From Natrialba magadii ATCC 43099 (lineage in GTDB: Archaea > Halobacteriota > Halobacteria > Halobacteriales > Natrialbaceae), in assembly GCF_000025625.1 (NCBI RefSeq), contig NC_013922.1, positions 2,108,001-2,172,000 of the forward strand: a DNA stretch of 64,000 nt, in the 5' to 3' direction. Under the pieces are notes generated by a model. The model ran no database searches. It was not told where the DNA came from and was given only the letters and a program-made list of their open reading frames with translations. A program made the translations under genes and the position numbers. Positions 19,624-27,767 of this stretch are shown here, one piece after another (the first letter of the stretch is position 1; every line of letters begins with the position of its first letter).

Positions 19624-20025
19624 TCACCCTTCGAAGTGACTCACACGCTCAGGTTCGATTGAAATAATGACGCGCTCGGTCTCGATTGGGTTCGGGTACT
19701 CCTCGACGTCCATATACCGCCGTGCGAGTTCGTCGATGTGCTCGCGAGCGTTCTCGGTCGTCACCTCGTCGACCCGTCCGGTCACTGAGAGCATCCGATA
19801 CGGGTTATCGGGATCGGTCATACTCACGGCCACACGGACGTCGTGCCGGGCATTTTTCTCCTTGCGCCGGTCTCGTTCAGTGTTCACCAGTAGTCGATCT
19901 GCGTCGGCATCGTAGTCGATCCACACCGGTGTCACGTGCGGTGCACCGCCCGGCAACAGCGTGGCGACGTGGGCGAACGTTTCCTTCTCGAACAGGTCCT
20001 GAAAGTCGTCGGGGATCGAAGCCAT
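19624..20025 (-). CDS. Pyridoxamine 5'-phosphate oxidase-fold (F420/FMN) protein
   Basis: 133 residues with the split-barrel fold: FEKETFAHVATLLPGGAPHVTPVWIDYD, VNTERDRRKEKNARHDVRVAVSM and MLSVTGRVDEVTTENAREHIDEL. These match the family of deazaflavin (F420)- or flavin-dependent reductases common in archaea and actinobacteria. The basic DRRKEKNAR segment lies where the cofactor phosphate binds. The substrate is unknown. It is convergent with the ABC transporter pair. Confidence 0.85.
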   Translation of the reverse strand: MASIPDDFQDLFEKETFAHVATLLPGGAPHVTPVWIDYDADADRLLVNTERDRRKEKNARHDVRVAVSMTDPDNPYRMLSVTGRVDEVTTENAREHIDELARRYMDVEEYPNPIETERVIISIEPERVSHFEG

Positions 20026-20101
20026 GAGGGCCGTACACCGCTTCGCTACTAAGTCACGTGGCCCACATTGGTAGGGTACGATTCACTAGACAGCAGCCTG
20101 G

Positions 20102-20524
20102 TCAGTCTTCGTCCGAGAGCGGCACGATCGTCAGTGGGATCTGTGTCTGTTCCGCCAGTTGCTCGGTCGTCCGTCCGAAGATCGTCGCCTCGAGCTGTCC
20201 TGCACCACTCTGTCCAACGAGGACTAGATCCGCATCAATTTCAGCAGCATACGCCAGCAAGGTATCAGCGGGGTCGCCTCGACGAACCTCTGCTGTAATA
20301 TCCCCATCATCGGTTGCGTCTGTGATATTCTCAACGAGGGTCGCCTTCGCCTGATTCAGCTCGTCCACTTCAGTAACGCTGAACCGCATTGGATTCGCCG
20401 TCGAATCGACAACCGTGATGACGTGGAGGGTTGCCCCAACAGCTTGCGACAGTTCGACAGCATGCTCAAGCGCTTTCTGTGCAAAGTCACTGCCATCCAT
20501 CCCGACCAGAAGCGTTTCGTACAT
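20102..20524 (-). CDS. Universal stress protein (UspA family)
   Basis: 140 residues from the ATG at 20524 (MYETLLVGMDGSDFAQ). The frame continues upstream through an 18-bp tandem repeat whose translation is Thr/Arg-rich filler, so that extension is rejected. The ATP-binding pattern GQSGAGQLEATIFGRTTEQ near the C-terminus fits G-2x-G-9x-G-(S/T), so this is probably a nucleotide-binding Usp. Haloarchaea carry dozens of such stand-alone proteins. It lies downstream of ligA on the same strand, separated by the repeat. Confidence 0.9.
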   Translation of the reverse strand: MYETLLVGMDGSDFAQKALEHAVELSQAVGATLHVITVVDSTANPMRFSVTEVDELNQAKATLVENITDATDDGDITAEVRRGDPADTLLAYAAEIDADLVLVGQSGAGQLEATIFGRTTEQLAEQTQIPLTIVPLSDED

Positions 20525-20552
20525 GTGATACTGTTGTGCACCGATCAGCTTC

Positions 20553-20624
20553 GGCGTTCTGGTTGCCGTCGGCGTTCTGGTTGCCGTCCCCGTTCTGGTT
20601 GCCGTCGGCGTTCCGGTTGCCGTT
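20553..20624. repeat. Four 18-bp tandem repeats upstream of the UspA gene
   Basis: The unit GGCGTTCTGGTTGCCGTC is repeated four times with few changes (third copy starts CCCG, fourth has TTCCGG). It is followed by degenerate copies of a TTTTCGTCC-type motif to about 20690. The array occupies most of the spacer between ligA and the UspA start, where the UspA promoter should lie. Confidence 0.85.
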
Positions 20625-20719
20625 CTCGTTTTCGTCCCCGCCCCGTCTCCATTTTCGTCCACGTCCCGTCTCCGTTTTCGTCCCTGCCCCCGTCCTCTAC
20701 TCTCCACCACCGACTCACG

Positions 20720-22819
20720 CTACTGTGACGCGAGGCCGATCCCACGCTCTGCCAGCAGCTCGCGGAACTCACTCTCGTCGATGATCGGCACGTCGTTTTC
20801 CTCGGCGTCCTCGCGCTTCGTCGCACCCGGATTCTCGCCGACAACGAGGTAGTCCGTATTCCCCGACACGCTTCCCGTCGCGTTCGCCCCATGGGCCTCG
20901 ACCGTCTCCTGGGCCTCGCTGCGGGTCACGTCGGCGAGCGACCCCGTAAAGACGAACGTCAGGCCGTCGAGTTCGTCGCCGCCGGACTCCAGGTCGGACT
21001 CCTGTGGCGAGACGTGAGCGAGAATGTCGGCCACTGCTGCAGCGTTCGCCTCGCTTGCGAAGAACTCGTGAATCGTCTCCGCGACTGTCTCGCCCACGTC
21101 GTCGACGCCCTCGAGTGCCGCCGGGTCGTCCTCGGCGGCCTCGCGGACTGCCTCGAATGTCCCGAACTCACGGGCGAGTTCGCGTGCCGTCGTCGGTCCC
21201 ACGTGGGGGATACCAAGCGCTGAGAGGAAGTCCGCCAGCGGTGGCTCGCGGCTGGCCTCGATCTCCGACAGGAGGTTCTCTGCGCTCGTGTCACCCCAGC
21301 CCTCGAGTGCGGTCAGTTCCTCGCACTCGAGTTCGTAGAGGTCAGCGATGGATTCGACGAGTCCGGCGTCGACGAGTTGGCGGACGCTCTTCTCGCCGAG
21401 GCCCTCCAGGTCGAGACCGCCGTCGCTTGCGTAGTACTCGATAGAGCGCCGGAGCTGGGCGTCACACGCCAGGCCGCCGGTACAGAACGCCATCGGCCCG
21501 TCGCGTTCGATGGCGCTGTCACAGACGGGGCAGTGGTCGGGGAGTTCGTAGTGGCTCTCGGGGTCGTTGTCCGCCCCTTTCTCGATGACTTCCTCGACAT
21601 AGGGGATTACGTCGCCGGCGCGCTGGACGCGGACAGTGTCGCCGATAGCGACGGTTTTCTCGGCGATTTCCTCGGGGTTGTGCAGGCTCGCACGCGAGAC
21701 GGTGACGCCGCCGACGTCGACCGGTTCGAGCAGTGCGACGGGGGTTACTCGACCGGTGCGGCCGATCTGGACGGCCACGTCGGCGATTGGCGTCACCTCC
21801 GCGCGGGCGGGGAACTTGTAGGCGAAGGCGTAACGGTCGTGTCTGGCCGTTCGGCCGAGTTCCTCGCGAGCGTCGCGGTCGTCGACCTTGATCACGGTGC
21901 CGTCGATTTCGTAGTTCAGGTCGTCGCGAGCCTCGAGCATCCGGTCGCGGTACGCAATGGCGTCGTCGATGTCGTCGACAATCTCGACATGGTCCGTCAC
22001 TCGCAGGCCGAACTCGGGAAAGCGCTCGAGTTCCTCGCGATGGCTGTCCTCGAGTTCACTCGCTGCGAGCACGTCGAAGTAGAAGACGTCGAGCGGCCGC
22101 TCGGCGACAATTTCGGGGTCAAGCTGGCGGATGGTGCCGGCGGTCGCATTGCGCGGGTTGGCGAAGGGCTCCTCGCCGCGTTCGATCCGCTCGCGATTGT
22201 GTTCCTGAAAGGCGTCTTTCGGCATGAAAACCTCGCCGCGGACCGCGAGGAAGTCGGGGTAGTCGCCGTGGAGCTTCTGTGGAACCGAGCCGATGGTCCG
22301 GGCGTTTCGCGTCACATCGTCACCCTCACGGCCGTCGCCGCGGGTGACGGCGCGCTGGAGGCTGCCGTCCTCGTAGACGAACTCCATCGAGACCCCGTCG
22401 AACTTGGGCTCACAGACGTAGTCGACCGCTCCGACCTCGCGCCGGACGCGCTCGTCGAACTCACGAACATCGGCCTCCTCGCCGCTCTGGTCGATCGAGA
22501 GCATCGGTGCCTCGTGTTCGACCGTCTCGAAGGCCTCGATCGGCTCGCCGCCGACGCTTCTCGTCGGACTGTCGGGGTGACTGAGATCGAAGGTGGACTC
22601 GAGTACCTGCAGTCGCTCGAACAGCGTGTCGTAGGTCCGGTCGGCGATGAGCGGGTCGTTTTCGACGTAGTACCGGCGGTCGTGTTCGCGGATGGCGTCC
22701 CGAAGCTGTTCGACCTGTTGCTCGGCCTCGTCGTCCGAGAGTTGTTCTGGCGGCTCGAACGCTGTCGGTGGGTCCCGGAGATACGGGTTCTCGTCCGTGT
22801 TTTCGTCGGCGAGAGACAT
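20720..22819 (-). CDS. ligA: NAD-dependent DNA ligase
   Basis: 699 residues from the ATG at 22819 (MSLADENTDENPYL); an ATG at 22840 is possible. Order of domains: Ia region (YDTLFERLQVLE), adenylation domain with KxDG in CEPKFDGVSMEF, OB fold, a four-Cys zinc finger (CPVC...CTGGLAC), helix-hairpin-helix repeats, and a C-terminal BRCT domain (LTFVFTGSLADVTRSEAQE). This is the bacterial-type ligase that seals nicks using NAD. Haloarchaea are known to hold it beside their ATP-dependent ligase, acquired from bacteria. It shares the window with uvrB and uvrC, also bacterial in origin. Confidence 0.97.
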   Translation of the reverse strand: MSLADENTDENPYLRDPPTAFEPPEQLSDDEAEQQVEQLRDAIREHDRRYYVENDPLIADRTYDTLFERLQVLESTFDLSHPDSPTRSVGGEPIEAFETVEHEAPMLSIDQSGEEADVREFDERVRREVGAVDYVCEPKFDGVSMEFVYEDGSLQRAVTRGDGREGDDVTRNARTIGSVPQKLHGDYPDFLAVRGEVFMPKDAFQEHNRERIERGEEPFANPRNATAGTIRQLDPEIVAERPLDVFYFDVLAASELEDSHREELERFPEFGLRVTDHVEIVDDIDDAIAYRDRMLEARDDLNYEIDGTVIKVDDRDAREELGRTARHDRYAFAYKFPARAEVTPIADVAVQIGRTGRVTPVALLEPVDVGGVTVSRASLHNPEEIAEKTVAIGDTVRVQRAGDVIPYVEEVIEKGADNDPESHYELPDHCPVCDSAIERDGPMAFCTGGLACDAQLRRSIEYYASDGGLDLEGLGEKSVRQLVDAGLVESIADLYELECEELTALEGWGDTSAENLLSEIEASREPPLADFLSALGIPHVGPTTARELAREFGTFEAVREAAEDDPAALEGVDDVGETVAETIHEFFASEANAAAVADILAHVSPQESDLESGGDELDGLTFVFTGSLADVTRSEAQETVEAHGANATGSVSGNTDYLVVGENPGATKREDAEENDVPIIDESEFRELLAERGIGLASQ

Positions 22820-23044
22820 TCGTTGCCCGAAACTTGCCACGCGCCCCCGTTAACGTTACTGTCGTGGCTTTGGCTCCTTTGGGCTGTCGTGGCGCTGGCT
22901 CCGGCCAGTGCGCCAGCGACGTGTGAGTGCTGTGCCAGCACGATAATGTGCCACGGCTGCACCAGCATCACGATGTGCCAGCTACCGGGCGGGTACGGTA
23001 ACGACAGAGTGACGATCACACTGGTGACGATCGAGTACAGTGGC

Positions 23045-23422
23045 CTACCGCCAGGGACTGTCGCCGACTTCGGCACGCACCTGCGGCCCGGCCTCGATGC
23101 GACAATCGGCCCGTGGCAGCGCGATACACAGCAACACGTAGCCGTCGGCGCGCTCGTGTCCGGCGAGCGCCTGCGGCGGCCGTCGGTAGTCAACGGCGAG
23201 CGCTGCGTCCGGTCTGGAATCAGTCGTCTCGTCATCACCATCGTCTTCGCCTTCGACCCCAACCACTCGTCCCACGCAGGTCGTGCACGTCCCTTTCAGG
23301 CAGTCCGCCGGGAGTCGAACACCGTCTCGGCGGGCCGCTTCGAGTATCGTCTCGCGTTTGCTGACCTCGAGCGTGTGGTCTGGCGAACCGGGGCGCTCGA
23401 GTACCACTTCGTAGCTGGTCAT
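23045..23422 (-). CDS. 2Fe-2S plant-type ferredoxin
   Basis: 125 residues. A [2Fe-2S] cluster motif of the CxxxxCxxC type is seen in ADCLKGTCTTCVG, with the distal fourth Cys in YVLLCIALPRADC. The N-terminus VVLERPGSPDHTLEVSKRETILEAARRDGV is the usual ubiquitin-like fold. An acidic insert of about 25 residues separates the third and fourth ligands (EGEDDGDDETTD), a haloadaptation seen in halophilic ferredoxins. It carries electrons in the cytosol; the partner is unknown. It is divergent from rio1. Confidence 0.92.
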   Translation of the reverse strand: MTSYEVVLERPGSPDHTLEVSKRETILEAARRDGVRLPADCLKGTCTTCVGRVVGVEGEDDGDDETTDSRPDAALAVDYRRPPQALAGHERADGYVLLCIALPRADCRIEAGPQVRAEVGDSPWR

Positions 23423-23614
23423 GGCTGTCCCTCCGCAGTCAGCCGACCGCCAGTGAACTGGCCCATACCGGTGCTACGTTGCGACGGGAAAAAAGACGAG
23501 GCTGGCATACCGATTCAGACGGTCTCCTGTCCGTACGGTGAGCCATCTCAGGCTGGTCGGTCGGGCAACGGATACCCAGTGCTTTACCCGCCTGCACCTC
23601 TTAGGTGCGACTAG

Positions 23615-24490
23615 ATGGGACAGGGAACGGACGCGGAGTTCGGGTTGGTCGATCTCGAGGAGGTCGAGACACCGGGAGACGAATGGGAGGAGATCGATGT
23701 CTCGGACACCGAGGCCGACCGGATCGCTCGCAAGCGCGACCGCGAGTTCGAGCAGTTCGAGGAGCGAATCAAGGACGCCGATCAGTTCAAAGTCGAGCAG
23801 TCGGTGTTCGACGATGCGACGCTGGCGGCGCTCTATAAGCTCGTCCAGGATGGCTACGTCGAGGCCTTCGGCGGCCCGCTCTCGACGGGAAAGGAGGCGA
23901 ACGTCTATCACGCACTCGGCGACGAGCGCGAGGTCGCGGTCAAGATCTACCGAATCAACGCCTCGAACTTCCGGCACATGCGCGACTATCTCGAGGGCGA
24001 CCCGCGCTTCGAGGGGCTGGGTGGCAAGAAGAAGGACGTCGTCCTCGCCTGGACGAAAAAGGAGTTCGCGAACCTCCGGCGAGCCGAGAAAGCGGGCGTT
24101 CGCGTTCCCGAACCGATCGCCACCGAGCGAAACGTCCTCCTTATGGAGTACATTGGGAACGAGGACGGCCGCGCAAAGCGCCTCGGCGAGGTCCACATCG
24201 AGAACCCACAGACCGCCTACGAGGTCATGCGCGAGTACATGCGCCGTCTCTACGCGGCCGGCATCATTCACGGTGACCTGAGCGAGTACAACGTCGTTTT
24301 CCACGAGGGCCAACTCGTCGTCATTGACCTCGGACAGGCCGTCACCGTCCACCATCCCAACAGCCGCGATTTCTTAGAACGCGACTGCGAGAACGTCGCG
24401 ACCTTTTTCTCCCGACAGGGACTCGAGACCGATGCCGACGAGCTACTCGAGTTCGTCACCGATCCGGAGCCGGATCCGTCCCGAGACTGA
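23615..24490 (+). CDS. rio1: RIO1-type serine protein kinase
   Basis: 291 residues. The RIO fold is clear: the ATP loop STGKEANVYHAL, lysine in VAVKIYRI, the catalytic loop IIHGDLSEYNVVF and the metal motif VVIDLGQAV. RIO1 acts in late maturation of the small ribosomal subunit. In many archaea rio1 lies next to aIF1A and a KH-domain Dim2/Pno1 homologue. Here the KH gene is about 7 kb downstream, beyond trpS and the IS cluster. CTTTA about 30 bases before the ATG may be part of the promoter of a leaderless message. Confidence 0.95.
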   Translation: MGQGTDAEFGLVDLEEVETPGDEWEEIDVSDTEADRIARKRDREFEQFEERIKDADQFKVEQSVFDDATLAALYKLVQDGYVEAFGGPLSTGKEANVYHALGDEREVAVKIYRINASNFRHMRDYLEGDPRFEGLGGKKKDVVLAWTKKEFANLRRAEKAGVRVPEPIATERNVLLMEYIGNEDGRAKRLGEVHIENPQTAYEVMREYMRRLYAAGIIHGDLSEYNVVFHEGQLVVIDLGQAVTVHHPNSRDFLERDCENVATFFSRQGLETDADELLEFVTDPEPDPSRD

Positions 24491-24568
24491 CCCGAGGGTA
24501 GCAGTTCGCTCAAAGAGACGTTTCACCTTCCTGAAGATACTTGTTCGGTCCCGGCGTGCGTGTTCGTA

Positions 24569-25483
24569 ATGTACCGACGCCGCCTGCTGGCTGCTGCCGG
24601 ACTGACCACTGCGGTGGTTGCTGGCTGTCTCACCAGCGACGGCACTGACGGTGATGGTGGCGATAACGACGACAGCGACGGCAGCGACAGCAACAGCGAG
24701 ACAGACGGCTCCGAGGAATCTCTTCCAGACCCACCCCAAAACGCGCCGAGTGGTGACTGTCCCGCGACCGACGCTGAGCCGCCGACGGAGCTCTCGCGTG
24801 AGACGGCCGAATCGTTTGTCGACGCGTTCGAATCAGACTGGGTCGCTGTCTCAGCACCGAAAAACGCGACACGCAGCGGGTCCGTCTCCATCGAGGCGGT
24901 GCGCGTCGCGGACGAGGCTGAGGGAGAGAGCGAAGATGAAGGTGAAAATGAAAATGAGGACGAAAACGGGGTCGACCGGGCACGAGTCGATGCATCCGTC
25001 GACTTCAGCGGCCGCGGCTGGGAGGGTGAGATAGTGATCCGGCCGTTCGAGGACGACGAGTCTGCTGCGGACAGCGACAAAGACGATACCGAAGCCGCGG
25101 ACTCGTCTGATCTCGAACGCGTCTCCACGACAGCGGACCCGATCGCCACCTCCGAGCCGGTACTCGACGCAATCGACCACGTCGTCGACACCGGCGAGTC
25201 CCGGTCGATCACGGACGCCGACTCGCTCGAGACGCTCACTGAGGCAGGCGAGTACCTCGATAATTTCCTGATCGAGGTCGAACACGACGACAAGCTACTC
25301 TACGCCGAGAACGACGCAACCACCTGGGCGAGTCACGGCCAGTGGTTCGTCGGTTACTTCCTCACGCCGGATGCCGTCTACCGAACCGAACACGACCCTG
25401 GCGAGTGGACCGACAACAACCGTTCCGACGAACCGCTCTCGGTTCCCGACGAGGACTGGAAACGACTCGAGTGCTGGTCGTGA
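24569..25483 (+). CDS. Acidic lipoprotein, function unknown
   Basis: 304 residues from the ATG at 24569 (MYRRRLLAAAGLTTAVVAGCLTS). It has an arginine-rich n-region and the lipobox VAGC. The first 60 mature residues are an Asp/Ser/Gly linker. Further Asp/Glu/Asn-rich stretches occur near residues 120 and 165. Between them are folded segments, and the C-terminus ends with Trp-rich WASHGQWFVGYFLTPDAVY. It is surface-anchored. No family assigned. It lies between rio1 and trpS on the same strand. Confidence 0.75.
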   Translation: MYRRRLLAAAGLTTAVVAGCLTSDGTDGDGGDNDDSDGSDSNSETDGSEESLPDPPQNAPSGDCPATDAEPPTELSRETAESFVDAFESDWVAVSAPKNATRSGSVSIEAVRVADEAEGESEDEGENENEDENGVDRARVDASVDFSGRGWEGEIVIRPFEDDESAADSDKDDTEAADSSDLERVSTTADPIATSEPVLDAIDHVVDTGESRSITDADSLETLTEAGEYLDNFLIEVEHDDKLLYAENDATTWASHGQWFVGYFLTPDAVYRTEHDPGEWTDNNRSDEPLSVPDEDWKRLECWS

Positions 25484-25741
25484 TCGAACCCCCTGCGCTG
25501 TCTGCCCGTGTTCGGGGTCGGCGAAACTGTTAGGTGGTCTGGGTAGCTACTGGGTAGTGATGACGACTGCTCTCGAGTGGCAGTGGCGCTGGGGTTGGCA
25601 GCCATCCTCGAGAGCGGACAGTATCGTCGCTGCGGCCGACGCGGCCTAACCCGCGGTTGCGGCGGCGGGTGCTCCCTCCGTTTTTCGTTTCGCACAGAAT
25701 CGCCGACGAGCACCTGCGATACCCTCAAGTACGCGATACGA

Positions 25742-26965
25742 ATGCCGACACCAACCGACACCACGAATTCCACAGACGCGACAGCAGATCCGCCTGAAGA
25801 CGACTTCACCGTCACACCGTACGCCGTCACCGGTGAGGTCGACTACGACAAACTCTTAGAGCGCTTCGGTGCTGACCCGCTCACCGACGACCAGATCAAG
25901 CGCTTTCCCGATCATCCGCTACTCCGTCGGCGGACGTTCTACGCGGGTCGAGACGTAGATAGCTACCTCGACGCCGCTGCGGCCGGCGAACCGCACGCCA
26001 TCGTGACCGGCCGTGGCCCCTCGGGACCGATGCACCTCGGGCACGTCCTCCCGCTGTACCTCGCGAAGCGCTTCCAGCAGGAGACGGGTGCGACGGTCTA
26101 CATCCCGCTCTCGGATGACGAGAAATTCCTCGCGAAGGCACAGTCGTTCGAATCGATCGGCGAGCACACTCACGAGAATCTCCGGGACGTTCTCGCGGTC
26201 GGCTTTGACCCGGAGCGAACGCGAATCGTGGTCGACACCGCTGACGCGGACGTGGTCTACCCGATTGCCGTCCGCCTCGCGAAACACCTTACGCCGGCCA
26301 CCGTCGAAGCCGTCTACGGCGAGCAGGACACCGTCGGCCTGCAGTTCTACCCTGCCGTGCAGGCGACCCACCTTTTGCTCCCGCAACTCGTGGCGGGCCG
26401 GCAGCCAACACTCGTCCCCATCGCCATCGATCAGGACCCGCACGTTCGCATCTGTCGCGACGTGGCCGCGAAAGAGGCGCTGCCCGTCGACAAACCCGGC
26501 GCGTTGCTCGGGCGATTCCTCCCGAGTCTGGCGGGCCCGGGGAAGATGAGTTCCTCCGGCGACGCACCGTCGATCGAGTTGACGGCCGACTACGACACCG
26601 TCGCCGAGACGATCCACACCCATGCCTACACCGGTGGCCGGGCCACGCTCGAGGAGCATCGCGAACACGGCGGCGATCCAGCGGTCGACGTCCCCTTCCA
26701 GTACCTGCGATTCTTCTTCGAGGAAGATGACGACGCACTCGATTCCATCGCCGACGCCTACCGTGCGGGCGACCTGCTCAGCGGCGAGTTGAAGGAACTC
26801 GCAATCGAGCGGATCACGGACTTTCTCGCAGCCCATCAGCGCCGGCGCGCCGAATTGGATGGGATTTCGAACGAACTCGAGTCCTATCGGCTCACGGACG
26901 ACGAGCGCCGACGGGCGCTGGAGCGGGCTGGCGTTCCGCGGGTACTCGAAAACTATAGCCACTGA
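25742..26965 (+). CDS. trpS: Tryptophan-tRNA ligase
   Basis: 407 residues from the ATG at 25742 (MPTPTDTTNSTDATAD). Class I features are the HIGH-type SGPMHLGHVLP, the archaeal/eukaryotic-type AIDQDPHVRICRDVA and the KMSKS-type GKMSSSGDAP. It charges tRNA-Trp. Haloarchaea often have two TrpRS genes, and this matches the ligase with the acidic N-terminal extension. Notably, the last four codons and the stop (NYSH*) lie inside the palindromic-ended element that starts at 26951, so an insertion appears to have replaced the original C-terminus. Confidence 0.93.
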   Translation: MPTPTDTTNSTDATADPPEDDFTVTPYAVTGEVDYDKLLERFGADPLTDDQIKRFPDHPLLRRRTFYAGRDVDSYLDAAAAGEPHAIVTGRGPSGPMHLGHVLPLYLAKRFQQETGATVYIPLSDDEKFLAKAQSFESIGEHTHENLRDVLAVGFDPERTRIVVDTADADVVYPIAVRLAKHLTPATVEAVYGEQDTVGLQFYPAVQATHLLLPQLVAGRQPTLVPIAIDQDPHVRICRDVAAKEALPVDKPGALLGRFLPSLAGPGKMSSSGDAPSIELTADYDTVAETIHTHAYTGGRATLEEHREHGGDPAVDVPFQYLRFFFEEDDDALDSIADAYRAGDLLSGELKELAIERITDFLAAHQRRRAELDGISNELESYRLTDDERRRALERAGVPRVLENYSH

Positions 26966-27034
26966 AAGTCAGTACACACTCAATCGTACGGAGGCTGTGC
27001 GAATAGTGTGTAAATGGTTTCAGTTGTTACTATA
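26951..27034. mobile_element. 84-bp palindrome-ended element, copy 1 (trpS 3' end)
   Basis: It starts AACTATAGCCACTG and ends CAGTTGTTACTATA. The two ends are imperfect inverted repeats of each other, and the middle has ACACAC...GTGTGT complementarity. A related copy with the same ends lies at 52737-52823. There is no coding capacity and no target duplication. It resembles the non-autonomous, palindrome-associated elements related to IS200/IS605 that are described in haloarchaea; the family link is inference. Confidence 0.65.
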
Positions 27035-27121
27035 GATCTCTCCGAACTGCTTTGTTGAAGAGCGATCTAATCAGCTGATATCACGGGTTAGAAGGATGAA
27101 GTCAAGGAAATCGAGGTGGAT

Positions 27122-27562
27122 ATGGAAATCGATATCCTCGACTTCGTTGAGCAGTGTCGAGACCTAGCCAAACAAGCGTTGGGGAAGCACGCGGGCGAGC
27201 CCGCCAGCGGCGGGTTCGCCCGCTGGGTACACGTCGTTTTGCACTGTTTTCGGCTCGAAGAGGGCCATAGCTACCGTGAAACGCCGAACCGGCTGAAGTA
27301 CATGTCTGAGGTTCGTGACGTACTTGGCCTAGATCAGGACGAGCTGCCGGATTACAGCACGATCTACAAGTCGTTCGATCGGCTGAAAATGTGGGTGTGG
27401 CGGGCGTTGCTGCGCGTTTCAGCGCAGCAACACCCGCAGTCTGGGCACGTCGCTCTCGACAGTACGTTCTTTGACCGACGCGCTGCTTCATCGTACCACT
27501 GTCAGAGATCTGGATATAGCGTGCAGACGCTGAAAGTGACGACACCATTCGTCTTTAGCTAA
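27122..27562 (+). pseudogene. IS5-type transposase, N-terminal fragment
   Basis: About 140 codons match the N-terminal part of a haloarchaeal IS5-family transposase: FVEQCRDLAKQALGKH, the helix GFARWVHVVLHCFRLEEG, SYRETPNRLKYMSEVRDVLG, and the first DDE aspartate in VALDSTFFDRR. The match ends near VQTLKVTT, where the sequence runs into the terminal repeat of another element (27546). The second aspartate and the glutamate of the catalytic triad are missing, so it is inactive. Confidence 0.8.
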
Positions 27563-27767
27563 TACTCTCAGTAATTCTCAATTCTGTCGATAGGCGTCGA
27601 AAACCGCCGTTCAAAGCGGTTGAATCGGCTGGGTCGAGGCCATGGAATAACTCACGATGCTACGGCATCGGCACAGCTGACGGCTGAACTCCACAACAGT
27701 CATCGATAATACCCCCATGCATAATCATAACACGGATATTACTGATGGGCTTAGCTAAAGACGGATG
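27546..27767. mobile_element. 222-bp element with 30-bp terminal inverted repeats, internally deleted
   Basis: The left end CATTCGTCTTTAGCTAA (27546-27562) and the inverted right end (27751-27767) differ at one base. Six bases further in, both carry CAGTAAT, so the repeat reads CATYCGTCTTTAGCTAA-6 nt-CAGTAAT. The interior encodes no recognisable transposase. The left end truncates the IS5 gene and the right end abuts the protease pseudogene exactly where its start codon should be. Confidence 0.75.

Noticed and set aside
22841-23044. Repeat family with CACGAT-GTGCCA motifs upstream of ligA
   Set aside because: Only short, imperfect direct and inverted matches (for example CACGATAATGTGCC and CACGATGTGCC). 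Not a convincing array or operator.
21377-23614. 745-codon plus-strand open frame opposite ligA
   Set aside because: A shadow of ligA and the ferredoxin gene. GC-rich haloarchaeal genes leave long open antisense frames; there is no fold pattern or start signal.
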